Source: Craterostigma plantagineum (lineage: Eukaryota; Streptophyta; Magnoliopsida; Lamiales; Linderniaceae). Taken from it: DNA of 64,000 bases. Below the pieces are notes generated by a model. That model was not told where the DNA came from. It saw only the letters and a program-made list of their open reading frames with translations, and searched no databases. The stretch is taken from assembly GCA_027422505.1 (NCBI GenBank), contig JAPQWV010000403.1:62001-126000 (forward strand), given 5' to 3'. Shown here piece by piece: positions 45,896 to 59,579 of the stretch. Within the stretch, counting starts at the first letter, position 1; each line of letters begins with the position of its first letter. Both the position numbers and the translations under genes were made by a program.

Positions 45896-48095
45896 TGTTG
45901 GGGATATGCCATCGGAATGCCATTCGAGGATGTAATGAATTGTGCATAAACATGAACCTGTTATTCACACTTTAATATTTGGATATTGTATTCAAATATT
46001 TATTTATGAAATTAGGCATATTATTTATTTACCTATCCAGTCTTACTAGGCATCCGGTGAGAAGGTAAATAAATAAAACCCATATATACGAGTTTAGTCA
46101 CCGATTCTCATGGGATGAGAGAGGGGGCACCGATGAGCTATTATTCTCGGATATAAAATTAGTCCATAAGTCTTAGACTTCAGTAGGGTGACTGAATGTC
46201 GATCATGACTTATTTGTTGATGACTCTAAAATGGTTGTGCCAATCATTCGCTTGGGAAACGGGAGGTCGTAACATTGGTATGAGTTGAATCAGGGGACTA
46301 ACTTGTATCTGGACACGACTCGTAATCGACGATCACATGGCTAATTACTCGCTGAGTGTCAATGATCGATCGATTGACTATAGTAGTATACGTGGACCTT
46401 AGACCGAAGGGTCATTGACAGAGTTGGCTTCGGGGTCCTGACTTGTCACTAGTTTGCTAGGCCCGCCTTGTTCGAGGTTGAACATGGGTCAGCGGCGACA
46501 TGCGGTCTTGACAACGAAGTGCAACTACTGGGCATTGATAGTCGTGAGGGATTCACAACCTCGCAAGTAATCGAGGTATATGTCCTATGCATATTCGGGG
46601 AAAAGGAATTATGGAATCTTTGCAAAGTATAAAAACTAACTCACGTGGGACGTGGAGTGTAGTTTAGTAATTTCTTCATCATGAATTTGACATAGTGTCG
46701 GGTTAGTGAGTTTGACATTACCATGGCTCTCACTCGACCGGGACATATGTGAAGGGTCTATACGTATTACGGCGATCTATAGTCGGTTCGTAAAATACGA
46801 AGAACATACTCAACACGGGATTTATTCGGTACCACGGGATTGGCTAGGTGTTTACCGAATTTTTGGATTCCTCCCTTGCCGGGTTGAGACGAACCAAGAG
46901 AGTCGGGCTTAAAAAGAATCACTGGGATAGTATCTGATAAAGTGAGATGTGTTATTACATGTCTTGGAGACGTTAATAAAACACTAAATATTAGTTTTAG
47001 AAACTATATTTACTTGGAATAAGATTCCCGGAATGAAACGACAAAGAATGGACCGAAAACAAGGGTCACAACCATGAGCAAGGTTCATCAAGGTCGTGAA
47101 GCCCGCCTGAAAAGTAGCAACAGATTCATTCATATCTCACAATCTAGACCTTGGATTGAGAATCCCTTTGGTCAAAATCAAGATTGATGAGTCTTCTATC
47201 TGTGGTTAAAATTTCAGGTCAATCGGACATCGTTTACACCTCGAACGGATGGAAAACAAAACTGTCGCAAAGCTGTTGCATGTACGGCCGTGACACATGC
47301 GTGCCGTGGCCGTGACGCACAGCAGAGGCTGAGTTTTGGCCTCGACATGGTCACGGCCGTGACCATTATGAGCCAGGCCGTGAAGGGTGTTGTCACGGCC
47401 GTGAATAGGCTTGTTTCATGCCGTGACGGGCGTCGGTTTGGCCAAATTTAATCCAAATCAAGTCCAAATTCATTCCTTGTTCTTATGTGAGAAATATGGG
47501 ACATTGTCTAGTCATTTGATGACTTTATAAAAAGGAATCAAACAAGAAATGAGTCATGTGGACATGATTTAATTAGAAAATTATTTTCAATAGTTGAATG
47601 TTGATTTTAATGTCTTGGACTTGGAAATTTCGTGGCTATGAGTTCTAAGTCCATTTCTTACTCTAAAGAATAGTTCTAAGAGAGAGTTGAGAGAAAATTT
47701 TGGTTGTTCTTTGAAAAACCTAAGTTTGTGAGTGAGTTTATAGTAAATCACACACATGCACATCTCTTCTAAACATCTTCCCCTCCTCTCTAGCCATCCT
47801 TGGGAGGAGGTGGAATTTGGATACATCCCGGGGTCGGCGTGACGATCTTGTCAAGGTGTTGGAGCTCGGAGAGGTCACGACATTGCTCGGATCGAACTAC
47901 GACAACCGGGATGGCAAGGCGAGAGCTAGGATCTTCGCTACCAGGGTAAACTACAAAAATCCTTATTACGTGTCATGCATATTTTCTTTACATAACCAAG
48001 CGATCCGGGGCTCCTTACGGGGATCCCGGGAAAAAATTTTAAACTTCCGCCTGCACCCGGGGTTCGATCTCGGGACACCCCGGGGTTCCCCAACA
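45896..48095 (+). repeat. 5' LTR of the 9.5-kb Copia
   Basis: Contains a TATA box (TTTATAAAAAGG at about 47,524-47,535) and copies of the palindrome TCACGGCCGTGA at 47,351 and 47,393, plus variants from 47,284. Apparent reading frames in it are not genes. Confidence 0.88.
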
Positions 48096-51000
48096 GTGGT
48101 ATCAGAGCCAGGTTTGGTTTTAAGAAACGACATAAATGAACCCGAAATGATCTCGATTGTGCAAATCACTGAGTCACTCGAGCGTCATAGCATGAGTTGT
48201 TCTCGGTTCGAGTTTGCAAACCGAGCACTTGCATGGTCGGAACACCGTCTCATTGCGAGCGGTCCGACGTATTGCAGCGCCGTGGTGAGAAACCGTTGTG
48301 GTTGTCTCCCCGGGGATTATAACTTTACTCTTGGAGTTGAGTTTAAGGGTGTTTACTAAGATTGCTTAGATCTAGAGGTCTAGAGTAGATCTGCGTAAAA
48401 ACGTTAGACGTGGTTTGAAGGGAAATTTTCAGTGATACCTAAGAAGAGAATAGTGAGGCTCATTGGCTAGGGGCGAAGCCTCATTGCCAACGACTTCCGA
48501 TTCGAGTTTGAGGACTCGTCGAAAGCTAAAAAACGAGCGGCTGCCCCTTGTCGTGCGTTAAATTACGCATTATTTTTACCGGGACTGTGACGTTCAACGG
48601 ATCCGGGGTCTTAACTCCGGTGATGGCGAAGTCCGACTCCGATGAAGTAGCGATAAGGACCGATGATGTTGTTTTTGTGTTCCGGGCTGTTTTGAACATT
48701 TCGATTGGCCGATAAGGTTTTGGTCCAATTCCATTCATTTTAGGACTTTAAATGATTGGGTCATGTTAATAGTTCTAATGGGTCTTTAAATAGTTTAAGC
48801 CCAATAAGTAACCCTAATGGGACTAATGGGCTTGGCCCAAGACAAGCCCAAAATTTCGTTTCGGCTTCTTTGAGCGTTTGTTGTCGCGTACGTATTTATG
48901 TTGTGTATGCATGATATGATAATGACGTCAGCGTGGACTTAGGCTCTATTTCCGGGTGATATGTTAAGGGTGACAAGGTCCCCCCGGGTTGTATTTTATT
49001 TGATATTATACGGGTTGTCCGGGACAACTGATCCCCCCGTTCTGTACTTTATTAATTTGTAGAAAAATTAGTTTAAGTATGGTGGACGTACGAGTACGAG
49101 GCGAAAATACAATAGAAGTTGTTCGAGGACTTGGAGATCGCTCGAAGACATGGCGTTACCCAAAAGATGAAGAGATGCTATTTTTATGAAATAAATGTAG
49201 TAGAGTAGAAATAGTCTGCGCTGGTCGTCTTGTAGGCAAACTAGGTTTACCACGATTTCGTGCATGTTTGTTTGAACGTGCATTATTAAGTGCTTGCATG
49301 TGAGACGTATTCTCCCGGTTGGACAAAATACTCAGTGAGTAAAGGGACTTGGTTCCTGTCTTCTATCAAGCTCGAAACCATTGCACTTGAGTGTCGTGTG
49401 AGGTTTGTTCCGAGTTATCGGCGCCGAATCTCGCTCTTGTTGTAGTTGGTCCGAGTGCGTTAAGACATTTAAAGTCAAGCTCGTTATTGATATGGCTTGA
49501 GTGTGTGTGCGGTTTGTTCCGAGTTATCGGCGCCAAACAAATCACTCTTGTCTTGGAATTTCGGGTGACTGTCGAAACGCCGCTCTCCGAAACATATTCA
49601 CGCCTTATAAAGTGTTATCATATGGGCGGGAATTTCATGTTAGGATTGAGCCAGACGTTGATAGGTCGCACTTGGGCTAATTATTTCCCAATTATTCCTG
49701 TTAGGGTGAGGGTTCCTGACCGGAGACGAAGTTGTTGAAACACTCATGAGATGGACTCGTGTGAGACACGAGGCCATCTATGGGTTCGTATGGGACACGA
49801 CGCCGTCCGATTTATAGGCCAACAGACTGTTAGGTTGAGGCTTATTTCTGTGGAGCGGGGATCTCAAGCCACTATGAAACCATCAACAAGGTTTCCGAAA
49901 TCTCTATTGGGAGAATGAGATTTTGCATTAAAATAGGGGAGTCAGGCCAAGAGAAAAAGTCCTTTCAGTGCCTGACGAATAATACGTTCGATTATATATT
50001 TCTTTCTATTATGATTGACAAACCCATTATATATGAATACTGCTTTATTGTTTGGTGGGACTGAACAATATGGATTTGATCCAATCTAAGGATGGTCCTA
50101 ATATGGATTTTTCGAAAATGCATAAAATGGATCGTTTAGTAATAATGTACAACTAGCCATTGTGGCATAAGTTGGCATAAATTTATTACTTCATAAAAAG
50201 GGCTGTAAAACAGCAATCTTGGATAGCTTCATATTTGAGTCTATCGATCCAATACACATAAAGAATAAGAGAACGTAATAAATGGGTCCAATTGGGTTGG
50301 ACAAGTATTTCCAAGGGCAAGGCATTGGAATTTGTACTTACTTAAACTTTGAGTTTGGGGGCCTTAAATTTTGAATAATATGTTTTTGAAACTAATTATT
50401 CTAAAACAATGACTGGGTTCTAGATAAGTTGAGATGGTACTCACTTATTAGTTATGAACATAGTAGATTCCAGTGGAAGTTTTTCAGCATTGAGAGATTA
50501 AGATCAATGTTAAATGCGGACAAGGTGTCCAAATAATTACATTGCATCAATATTTCTCTGTTTAAATTTGGGCATAGTTTCAGTTACATAATTGCCTTAA
50601 AATACCCAATGAGTTATTAAATACATTATTTTGAATAAGTGTATGCGATTTTATTTTTGAATAAATTCACTGGCAATTAATAACTCTTTGAAAATAATAT
50701 TGTATTGTCCAAATTTAAAACTGTGAAATGAATTACCAACAAAAGCAACTTTGAGTTGATAAAGAAAATTTTATTCTCTTTGATTTGGTTATGCCGAAGT
50801 TCGAGATTCAAGTGTTGGATAAACACGACATTGTTAAGTCGTGGGAATCTCATAACATCAGCAAAAGGTGACAAATCACCCTTCACAGGGAATTAATAAA
50901 AGAGTCATAAGTCTTCCGGGTTTGACCATACTAATGTTTGTGGACAAAATATTGTATTTGCCCAAGGTAATTTCTATTAATTTTTAAACTTCACAAATAA

Positions 51001-51949
51001 TCACTTTTCTTAGAGATTAGTGTATGCGTTAAGTTACAAATTTTAAATCCTTGATAAGATCGAGGAAATTAATTTAAAATAAACAGCGAGATAAAAGAAG
51101 CATTTGATTTGATCAAACTGGCTAATTATTCTCGAGTTAAGAATGAGTTCTTTGGAAAGAACATCATCTTTTCACAGTTAACTAAGAATGCTGTTGATGA
51201 TGTCTCGAGACGAGAAGTTAGACTTCATGCACGCGGGCCATCATAGTCGATAGTCACGCATGCGCTTCAACAGTTGTATGATATCAAACAATATTGGATA
51301 AAGTTTGATCTTTGCTGAACTAAATTGTTCCCATATGGTGTGGGTTTGCGTATGAAAGGCAATGAACGTTCTATACAGAATTCCTTTGAGGTCAATTAAT
51401 TTGCACCTTACGAAATTTGGAATTAGTAAGATACTGAGCTTAAATCATATAAATGGGGTTGCCCCATTTGAGTGAGAAAGCTTATGCAGTTGTGTATATG
51501 AAAAAGATATTAAGGTCGTTGTTGTCTTGGAACTCAACATTGACAACCCCACTTTTGACAATTTTGAAAAACGTCAAAGCCTTAGAGGTTCATGAATTTT
51601 TAAAAAAAATGGTTTATTCGAGAATGAAGAGTGGGAGTGGTAACACTGGGAGTGTTGACCGAAACACCTTAAAGATGTTTTAGTGCTAGACCGCACTTAA
51701 AGAAAAGTCCGAGATACACCCATAGTTGCATAGGTCGGGTAGAGTGTCTCGCCAGCCTGAGAGATACTGTATAATACATGTCGAGCATAGGGATTGCTGC
51801 GAGCTGTATAGTACGCATTGAGCACGGGGTTGCTGCAATGAAGGGATATGTTATTAACAATCTCACTACCCTTGACCAAGCAATAATGGTTAAACTCGCT
51901 TAGATGGCTTATTCTGTGAGAGCAGATGAACTCTATGCACAACAACCAT

Positions 51950-53340
51950 GTCTTGATTAGATCTAAAAGACTGGTTGAAATATACGAAGCAAGGCTTGTA
52001 TGGAAAAGGTTGAGTCTTAAATGATGGGCTTTGACTCTGAGGAAACCTTTTCAATTGTTGCAATAAAGTTTACTAAATCTTACTCACACAGATGCACGCT
52101 TTTACGAGATCTGTCAGACGGATGTGAAAATTGTATGTCTCTAGGAGATGTAAATGAAAAGCCCAACGATTTTATATCGCAAGCAGATGCTCATAGTGTG
52201 TGAAATTATAGAAAAGAAGTCATACAGACTTACTTAAGCCTTCAGGAGTTGGTGTCTTTGGTTTGATGAAATAGTTGGGAACTATGAAATCATAAGTACA
52301 AAGATAGCCTTTAGTATCGTATTAAAAGCAGTGGGAGTTAGATATAATCTTCGTATTGTACGAGAGATGTTGCCTTTAGGAAAGAGAACAATATTGAAAT
52401 ACTCCGAATGGTAAAAGCGGGGCTTTGACCAATTCTCCATAAACGATTTGGGATAAAATACCTACATTCATGGAACAAACTATGTGCAGATAGTATTTAA
52501 TACAGAATGATAGGTTTATCCCAGGCCCTTTACTTGAAAAGACAAGGTCAATTACAAGATAAAGTGCTATTACCTACGATTAGTTTTCTATGTTCTCGTT
52601 GCGAGGTAGATCGAAAAGCTGAATCGAGTCACATATACAGTTATAATAAGTGGCCTTGTATATGCGGAGTTTGACTCGCATTTTTGACAAAAGATAAATA
52701 TGCTAAGAGCGTTTGTCAAAATTTAGGCTACCTAGGTAATTACAATAGTCCATGATGTTGGTCTATTCGAATGGAGAAATATAGGTGGACAGTTAGACTT
52801 ATTATCGAACTCCAGTTTGACGTGGGTGATCGAAAATCCACTTAGGGTTTGGTTTACAAAGTTTAATGGTAGAACAGTACCTTGAAATGGTTTCAAGGAA
52901 GTACTTACTGTTAGTACATGGGCATCGTAAGAGCTCGTATCCCAAGTCAACCATGCGCACGTGCGCAAATAATTACCTGGGAGGTAAGAAATCAATTTGG
53001 ATATTGAAGTCTTCTTGGAAGAACTTCAAATAGTTCCAGGCATTGTGGGTCTACTGCTGCCATTGTGGTGCGACAATAGCAGAATGACCACTTTAGCTAA
53101 CGAACCTTTGTCTCACAGTTAATCCAGACAAAAGAAAAGAAAGAAATATTACATGTTGCATGTATCGTTGAAAAATGGCTGCTGAGCCGTGCAGGAGATT
53201 GTGCCGCGGAAATGTGGCCGTCCCATTCACTGTGCCTTTTATACAGGCAGTGCTGAATAACGTCTTTTGAAGACGAGTATTAGATACACACAACATATGG
53301 CACCGAGTGCAAGTGGGAGATTGTTGGGGATATGCCCTCG
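51950..53340 (+). pseudogene. Copia reverse transcriptase-RNase H remnants
   Basis: Only islands can be recognised: GFDSEETFS (about 52,025), DFISQADAHSV (about 52,168), FDEIVGNY (about 52,263) and FSINDLG (about 52,430) in the order of Copia reverse transcriptase, then LWCDNS and ANEPLSH (about 53,063-53,118) of RNase H. They lie in different frames with many stops. 48,110-51,949 gave no recognisable gag, protease or integrase. Confidence 0.6.
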
Positions 53341-55411
53341 GAATGCCATTCGAGGATGTAATGAATTGGGCATAAACATGAACTGTTATTCACACTTTTA
53401 TATTTGGATATTGTATTCAAATATTTATTTATGGAATTAGGCATATTATTTATTTACCTATCCAGTCTTACTAGGCATCCGGTGAGAAGGTAAATAAATA
53501 AAACCCATATATACGAGTTTAGTCACCGATTCTCATGGGATGAGAGAGGGGGCACCGATGAGCTATTATTCTCGGATATAAAATTAGTCCATAAGTCTTA
53601 GACTTCAGTAGGGTGACTGAATGTCGATCATGACTTATTTGTTGATGACTCTAAAATAGTTGTGCCAATCATTCTCTTGGGAAGCGGGAGGTCGTAACAT
53701 TGGTATGAGTTGAATCAGGGGATTAACTTGTATTTGGACACGACTCGTAATCGACGATCACATGGCTAATTACTCGTTGAGTGTCAATGATCGATCGATT
53801 GACTATAGTAGTATACGTGGACCTTAGACCGAAGGGTCATTGACAGAGTTCGCTTCGGGGTCCTGACTTGTCACTAGTTTGCTAGGCCCACCTTGTTCGA
53901 GGTTGAACATGGGTCAGCGGCGACATGCGGTCTTGACAACAAAGTGCAACTACTGAGCATTGATAGTCATGAGGGATTCACAACCTCGCAAGTAATCGAG
54001 GTATATGTCCTATGCATATTCGGGGACAAGGAATTACGGAATCTTTGCAAAGTATAAAAACTAACTCACGTGGGACGTGGAGTGTAGTTTAGTAATTTCT
54101 TCATCACGAATTTGACATAGTGTCGGGTTAGTGAGTTTGACATTACCATGGCTCTCACTCGACCGGGACATATGTGAAGGGTCTATACGTATTACGACGA
54201 TCTATAGTCGGTTCGTAAAATACGAAGAACGTACTCAACACGGGATTTATTCGGTACCACGGGATTGGCTAGGTGCTTACCGAATTCTTGGATTCCTCCC
54301 TTGCCGGGTTGAGACGAACCAAGAGAGTCGGGCTTAAAAAGGATCACTGGGATAGTATCTGATAAAGTGAGATGTGTTATTACATAACGGTCTTGGAGAC
54401 GTTAATAAAACATTAAATATTAGTTTTAGAAACTATATTTACTTGGAATAAGATTCCCGGAATGAAACGACAAAGAATGGACCGAAAACAAGGTTCACAA
54501 CCATGAGCAAGGTTCATCAAGGTCGTGAAGCCCGCCTGAAAAGAGGCAACAGATTCCAAAATTCATATCTCACAATCTAGACCTTAGATTGAGAATCCCT
54601 TTGGTCAAAATCAAGACTGGTGAGTCTTATATCTGTGGTTAAAATTTCAGGTCAATCGGACATCGTTTACACCTCGAACGGATGGAAAAACAAAACGGTC
54701 GCAAAGCTGTTGCATGTCACGGCCGTGACACATGCGTGCCGTGGCCGTGACGCACAGCAGAGGCTGAGTTTTGGCCTCGACATGGTCACGGCCGTGACCA
54801 TTATGAGCCAGGCCGTGAAGGGTGTTGTCACGGCCGTGAATAGGCTTGTTTCAGGCCGGGACGGGCGTCGGTTTGGCCAAATTTAATCCAAATCAAGTCC
54901 AAATTCATTCCTCCAATGTTGATTTTAATGTCTTGGACTTGGAAATTTCGTGGCTATGAGTTCTAAGTCCATTTCTTACTCTAAAGAATAGTTCTAAGAG
55001 AGAGTTGAAAGAAAACTTTGGTTGTTCTTTGAAAAACATAAGTTTGTGAGTGAGTTTATAGTAAATCACACACATGCACATCTCTTCTAAACATCTTCCC
55101 CTCCTCTCTAGCCATCCTTGGGAGGAGGTGGATTTTGGATACATCCCGGGGTCGGCGTGACGATCTTGTCAAGGTGTTGGAGCTCGGAGAGGTCACGACG
55201 TTGCTCGGATCGAACTACGACAACCGGGATGGCAAGGCGAGAGCTAGGATCTTCGCTAAAAGGGTAAACTACGAAAATCCTTATTACGTGTCATGCAAAT
55301 TTTCTTTACATAACCAAGCGATCCGGGGCTCCTTACGGGGATCCCGGGAAAAAATTTTAAACTTTCGCTGCGCCCGGGGTTCGATCTCGGGACACTCGGG
55401 GTTCCCCAACA
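53322..55411 (+). repeat. 3' LTR of the 9.5-kb Copia, TATA deleted
   Basis: Collinear with the 5' LTR except that the segment equivalent to 47,478-47,595 is missing at about 54,912, taking the TATA box with it. TCACGGCCGTGA copies lie at 54,718, 54,786 and 54,828. Confidence 0.88.
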
Positions 55412-55675
55412 GGCTTAGCTCGCTTTAAATAAAAAAATCAGAATAAAATTTGAAAAAATATCAAAAATATATATAATCTAATTCAACATTTTTAATATTT
55501 ATTAATTCATCATAAAATTACAAACCTACCTCCAAAATTAAAAAAAACTATATAATTTATATATAAATATGTATTTAGTAACTAATATTAATTTATTGGC
55601 GTGCCGGGCAGGCCCGCGACGCCCGTTTAAGCTCGTGGCCCTAGCCCTGCCCGCGGGCCACGGGCCATTCTGACA

Positions 55676-58600
55676 GTGCTCTACATGCAATCATCTAGAC
55701 ATTCAACATTCAACGTTGGAGATCTAAATTATAAGTCAAATTATTAAGGCTATTCAAGTGTAAACTATCCATTTTTTTACAGTTATTCAAACTTGGAAAT
55801 TTCAAATTATTGTTTTTTTTTTCAACACCCCTCTTAGTTTTTAATCTCCAAGATTTCTTGAACTTCTCAAGCTTTTCGATCGATACTGCGTTCGTGAGAA
55901 AGTCTGCGATTTGATCATTTGTGTTGACGAACTCCATGTGAACTTCTTCGTTGGTCACAAGATCACCGATGTAATGATGTCGGAGTTCGATATGTTTTGA
56001 CTTTGCATGAAAAAACGGATTTTAGTCATAGCAATGGTTGACATATTATCACAGAAGAGTGTAGCCGGCTTCTTCTGTTTGTGTTGTAGATCCTCGAGAA
56101 TTCTTCTTATCCAGGCCGCTTCACACGCTGCATCTGTGTTTGCAATATACTCGGCTTCACTTGATGATAACGCAACCGTTTTCATCTTTTTAGAACACCA
56201 AGCAACCATTTTTGTTCCGATACAGATCACATATCTGGCAGTGCTCTTACGGTCATCTAATGAATTGGCCCAATCGTTATCAGTGAAACTGGTTAGCAGA
56301 GTGCCTTCTTTTTCATAGAGAATCTCGTGCTTTTTAGTACCTTTGACGTATTAGATTCATTTTGCCGAGGTAAGATGAAGTTTGCTCGGTTCACCATGTA
56401 TCGAGAAACATAACTTACCGAGTGAACAATATCTGGCCTCTTATTGATGAGGTAGACCAATGGTCCTACAAGACTTCGATACATTCCTGAATCAATTTTT
56501 TCCGCACCATCATTTTGCTGCAACTTCTTGTTCGAGGCCATAGGAGTGTTCACCGATTTGTTATTTTGTATATTAAATTTCTTCGACAAATTGTCAGCAT
56601 ATTTTTCTTGAGAAAAATAACTTCCCTTTCGACTGTTTTACTTTGATTCCGAGAAAATATTTTAAAAGTCCCAAATGTGTCATCTCGAATTCTTGCATCA
56701 TATGCTTTTTAAATTCTTCAGTCAATGTCAGGTAGTGCCAGCACATGATCAAAAAGTCTTTTATACCGGAATTTTTAATATGGAGAGATGGCTCACTGGG
56801 GCTTCGTCGAAATCCTTCTCGAAATAAATACCGGTCGATTTTGTTGTTCCATACTGTAGGTGCTTGCTTTAAGCCATAAAGAGCCTTTTCTTAACTGATA
56901 TACCTTTTCGAGTTTCGCTGATCTCAAATCCTTGTGGCTGTTGAACATAAACTTCTTCTTCGAGATTTTCGTTGAGAAACACTGATTTTATGTCCAACTG
57001 GTGCACGCTAAGCTCCAACTGGGCTGCGAGCGCCAGGACTATTCGAATGGTCTCCATGCGAGCAACTGGGGCTAACGTCTCGTTGAAGTCGTTCCGGGAT
57101 GCTGGTAATAGCCTTTTGCAACCATGTTTTTTAATGGAACCATCTTCGTCGAGCTTTGTTTTGAAACCCATTTTAGACCGATGACTTCTTTTCCCTGAGG
57201 CAAGCCAACGAGCTCCCAAGTGCCATTTTTCTCGACGACATTTATTTCTTCTTGCATCGCGTTTCTCCAAACTCTTTCCTTAGACGCTAGTTCAAAATTT
57301 TGAGGCTCACAACCAAAGAAGGCAATATCAAAATTCTCATAAATGTCTTGTAGTGATCGTACCTTTCTTGGAGGTGACGGATCAAAAATTGTTTTCAGAT
57401 ATATAGGTAGATCTTGGAGAACTTTCTGGCGTAGGTTGTGTAGCTTGATTCTATGGTGGTTGTTCTTGTTCTCGTGACCGACTGTGATAACTCTGACGGT
57501 AAAAATGGTTCTTGGGAAGAGTTTTCATCCCATTTCCAAGCTGCATGCTAATCAAGATAACGTCTCTTGACACCACAAGTTTGTTAGTCATTGGATTAAA
57601 AAGTCTATATCCCTTAGACTCATCGCTTTAGCCAACAGGATGAGTTTCTCGCCTTTTGTATCATACTTATCCCCGGTTTGGAATTGATATATGCGAGTAT
57701 GTGATATATAAGTTTTCAAGTAACTTACAACTGGTTTTCAGTTGTGCCAAGCTTCGAATGGAGTTTTGTTGACAACCGCCTTTGTGGGTGAGCGGTTGGG
57801 GATATAGGCTACCGTATGAACAACTTCTAGCCAAAATTAATTCTCTAGTCCATTTCCTTTGAGCATACTCCTTGCTATCTCAACTATTGTTCGGTTTTCT
57901 CTCTCGGTAACTCCGTTTTGCTGTTGAGTTCTACTTACCGTTAATTGTCCTTCGATCATTATTCTTGCAATACTCCAAGAATGGAGTATAAAGAAATTCA
58001 CAGCCAAGATCAGTTCTTAAGTTATTTGTCGACCACTTTGTTTTTCCACGACCACTTGAAAATGTAGGAAAGCTGCAAAAGCTCCAGACTTCTCGTGCAA
58101 AAAATATAGCCATACCATTCTTGTAAAATCATCGACAAAAATAATGAAATATCGTTTGTTACCGAGCAAAGGTGTTCTCGTAGGACCACATATGTCTGCG
58201 TGCACCAACTCGAGAGGGGTCTTTTCTCTCCAAGACTTCTTTGGAACGGAAGACGATGCATCTTCCCATCGACAGATCATTTTGCTCGATGGATGGAATC
58301 CACGACCATGTTCTTTATTTTCAGAAGCTGCAATCCTTTGATATGAAGATTGCCGTACCTCAAATGCCACAGCTGAAACGGATCAACATTTTCTCCTGCG
58401 AAGGCCATCTTCCTGAAGGCATGAGAAAGGAATAAACTTATTTGAAGATAAAGCAACGGATGCTACCATTGTATTATTTTTCTTGTCGAAGATTTTGCAC
58501 TCGTCTTCATCGAAGGAGATCGGATATGCTTTCTTCATCAGCTGCCCGACACGTAATAAATTTTACTTATTGGCTACGTAAAGAACATCGTTGATGAATT

Positions 58601-59570
58601 TCTTATTATCTCCTTTGCTTTGCACTGCAATGACTCCTTTGCCTTTTGCGTCTTGGATCTTTCCGTCGCCAAGTTTGACGTAGGAAGTGTAGTTAGTATC
58701 CATCTCCACGAAGAATTTCTTGTTACCAGTTGCTACAGCCGCTATCAACGTACCATAGGTCTTCACTTTCTACGTTTGCGTTCATGCAAGAGAATACTTG
58801 CTCTTCTTCATCCTTCATAAAGTTGACGATTTCTCTATCATTCTTCTTTTTTGGACAGGTAGTGTACGAGTGGTCGAGATTGTTACAGCTTTTGCATAGA
58901 AAGAAACAATCTTTCATCTCATGATTTTTTTTTTTGCAAATGCGACATTGTGTATCAAAATCTCCTTTTTGCTGAATTTGTTCTTGGCTTTCAATTTTCC
59001 TTTCTTGCCTCCCTTATTTTGTTCATAGTTTTTCCATCCTAGAGATGAACTTTAGACTAGGGCCTACTCCACAGTTTGATGTGATGACCGGCTTAGTCTG
59101 ACTTCATGCACTTGAAGAGAGCTCGAAAGTTCATGAAAGGTGTATTTGTTGAGATCCTTCGATTCTTCAATCACCGCAACCACGTGATCGAATTTTATGG
59201 GTAAACTTCGGAGAACCTTTTGCACAATTTTTCTTTCGTCAATGACATCACCGATACTTATTTGATTGACGATTTATGAAAATCATGATAGGAAAGACTG
59301 CATATCTTCGCTGTTTTTCATCTCGATGTTGTCAGAGTCTCTCCAAAGATTTTGTAACTTCAAAGAAACTACCTTTGATCACATTGGAATACTTGATTGA
59401 GAATATCCCCATGCATATTTTGCCTTCTCTCCGAAGATTCTCGAAAATATTATTTTACTAACATCTTGTTGTAGATATTTCAAAGCGCTTGCATCCTTTC
59501 GAACATCCTCCTTGTATTTCTTCTGTTGCGCATTGGTCCACGCTTCGTTTCTTCCTTCTTTGGTGGCTCG
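55676..59570 (-). pseudogene. Reverse Copia element, 3' LTR to gag, degraded
   Basis: Minus-strand order from 59,570: gag (DASALKYLQQDVSKIIF; LWRDSDN), zinc knuckle CKSCNNLDHSYTTC, protease DLWYVDSGCSNW (58,723-58,917), integrase (KTPLELVHADICGP; FIIFVDDFTRMVWLYFLHEK, 58,017-58,370), reverse transcriptase (NETLAPVARMETIRIVLALA; HQLDIKSVFLNENLEEEVYV, 56,869-57,270) and RNase H (VALSSSEAEYIANTDAACEA; LFCDNMSTIAM, 55,955-56,230). A purine tract (AAGAGGGG) precedes the LTR start TGTTG at 55,827. Frameshifts and stops lie between domains. The gag 5' end and 5' LTR are missing at about 59,570, where transposon DNA of another kind begins. Domain order is that of Copia. Confidence 0.88.
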
Positions 59571-59579
59571 GGATATGTG

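Larger units (their letters stand above)
45896..55411 (+). mobile_element. 9.5-kb Copia-type LTR retrotransposon with decayed interior
   Basis: LTRs at 45,896-48,095 (2,200 bp) and 53,322-55,411 (2,090 bp) begin TGTTGGGGATATGCC and end CCCCAACA. The insertion is flanked by GGCTT (45,891-45,895 and 55,412-55,416). The primer-binding site TGGTATCAGAGCC (48,097) matches the initiator-tRNA-Met site usual in Copia. A purine stretch, AAGTGGGAGAT, precedes the 3' LTR. LTRs differ at scattered positions and by one deletion of about 118 bases, yet the 5.2-kb interior has only shredded enzyme traces. A non-autonomous family moved in trans fits best. Confidence 0.88.
45796..55675. mobile_element. hAT-like element split by the 9.5-kb Copia insertion
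   Basis: The left part (about 45,796-45,895) begins with CAAAACGGGTTGGC and has GGGC-rich subterminal DNA; the right part (55,417-55,675) ends GGGCCACGGGCCATTCTG, an imperfect inverse. The two meet across the GGCTT duplication of the inserted Copia, giving a roughly 350-bp original element without coding sequence. Outer borders are uncertain by about 10 bases. Confidence 0.55.

Noticed and set aside
46706..48359. Frames of 68-180 codons, two recurring at 54,131-55,428
   Set aside because: They are inside the long LTRs and lie over PBS, palindrome and repeat sequence without a domain.
49391..49738. 115-codon frame in the 9.5-kb element
   Set aside because: No gag feature (zinc knuckle or capsid-like helices) could be recognised; left as decayed interior.
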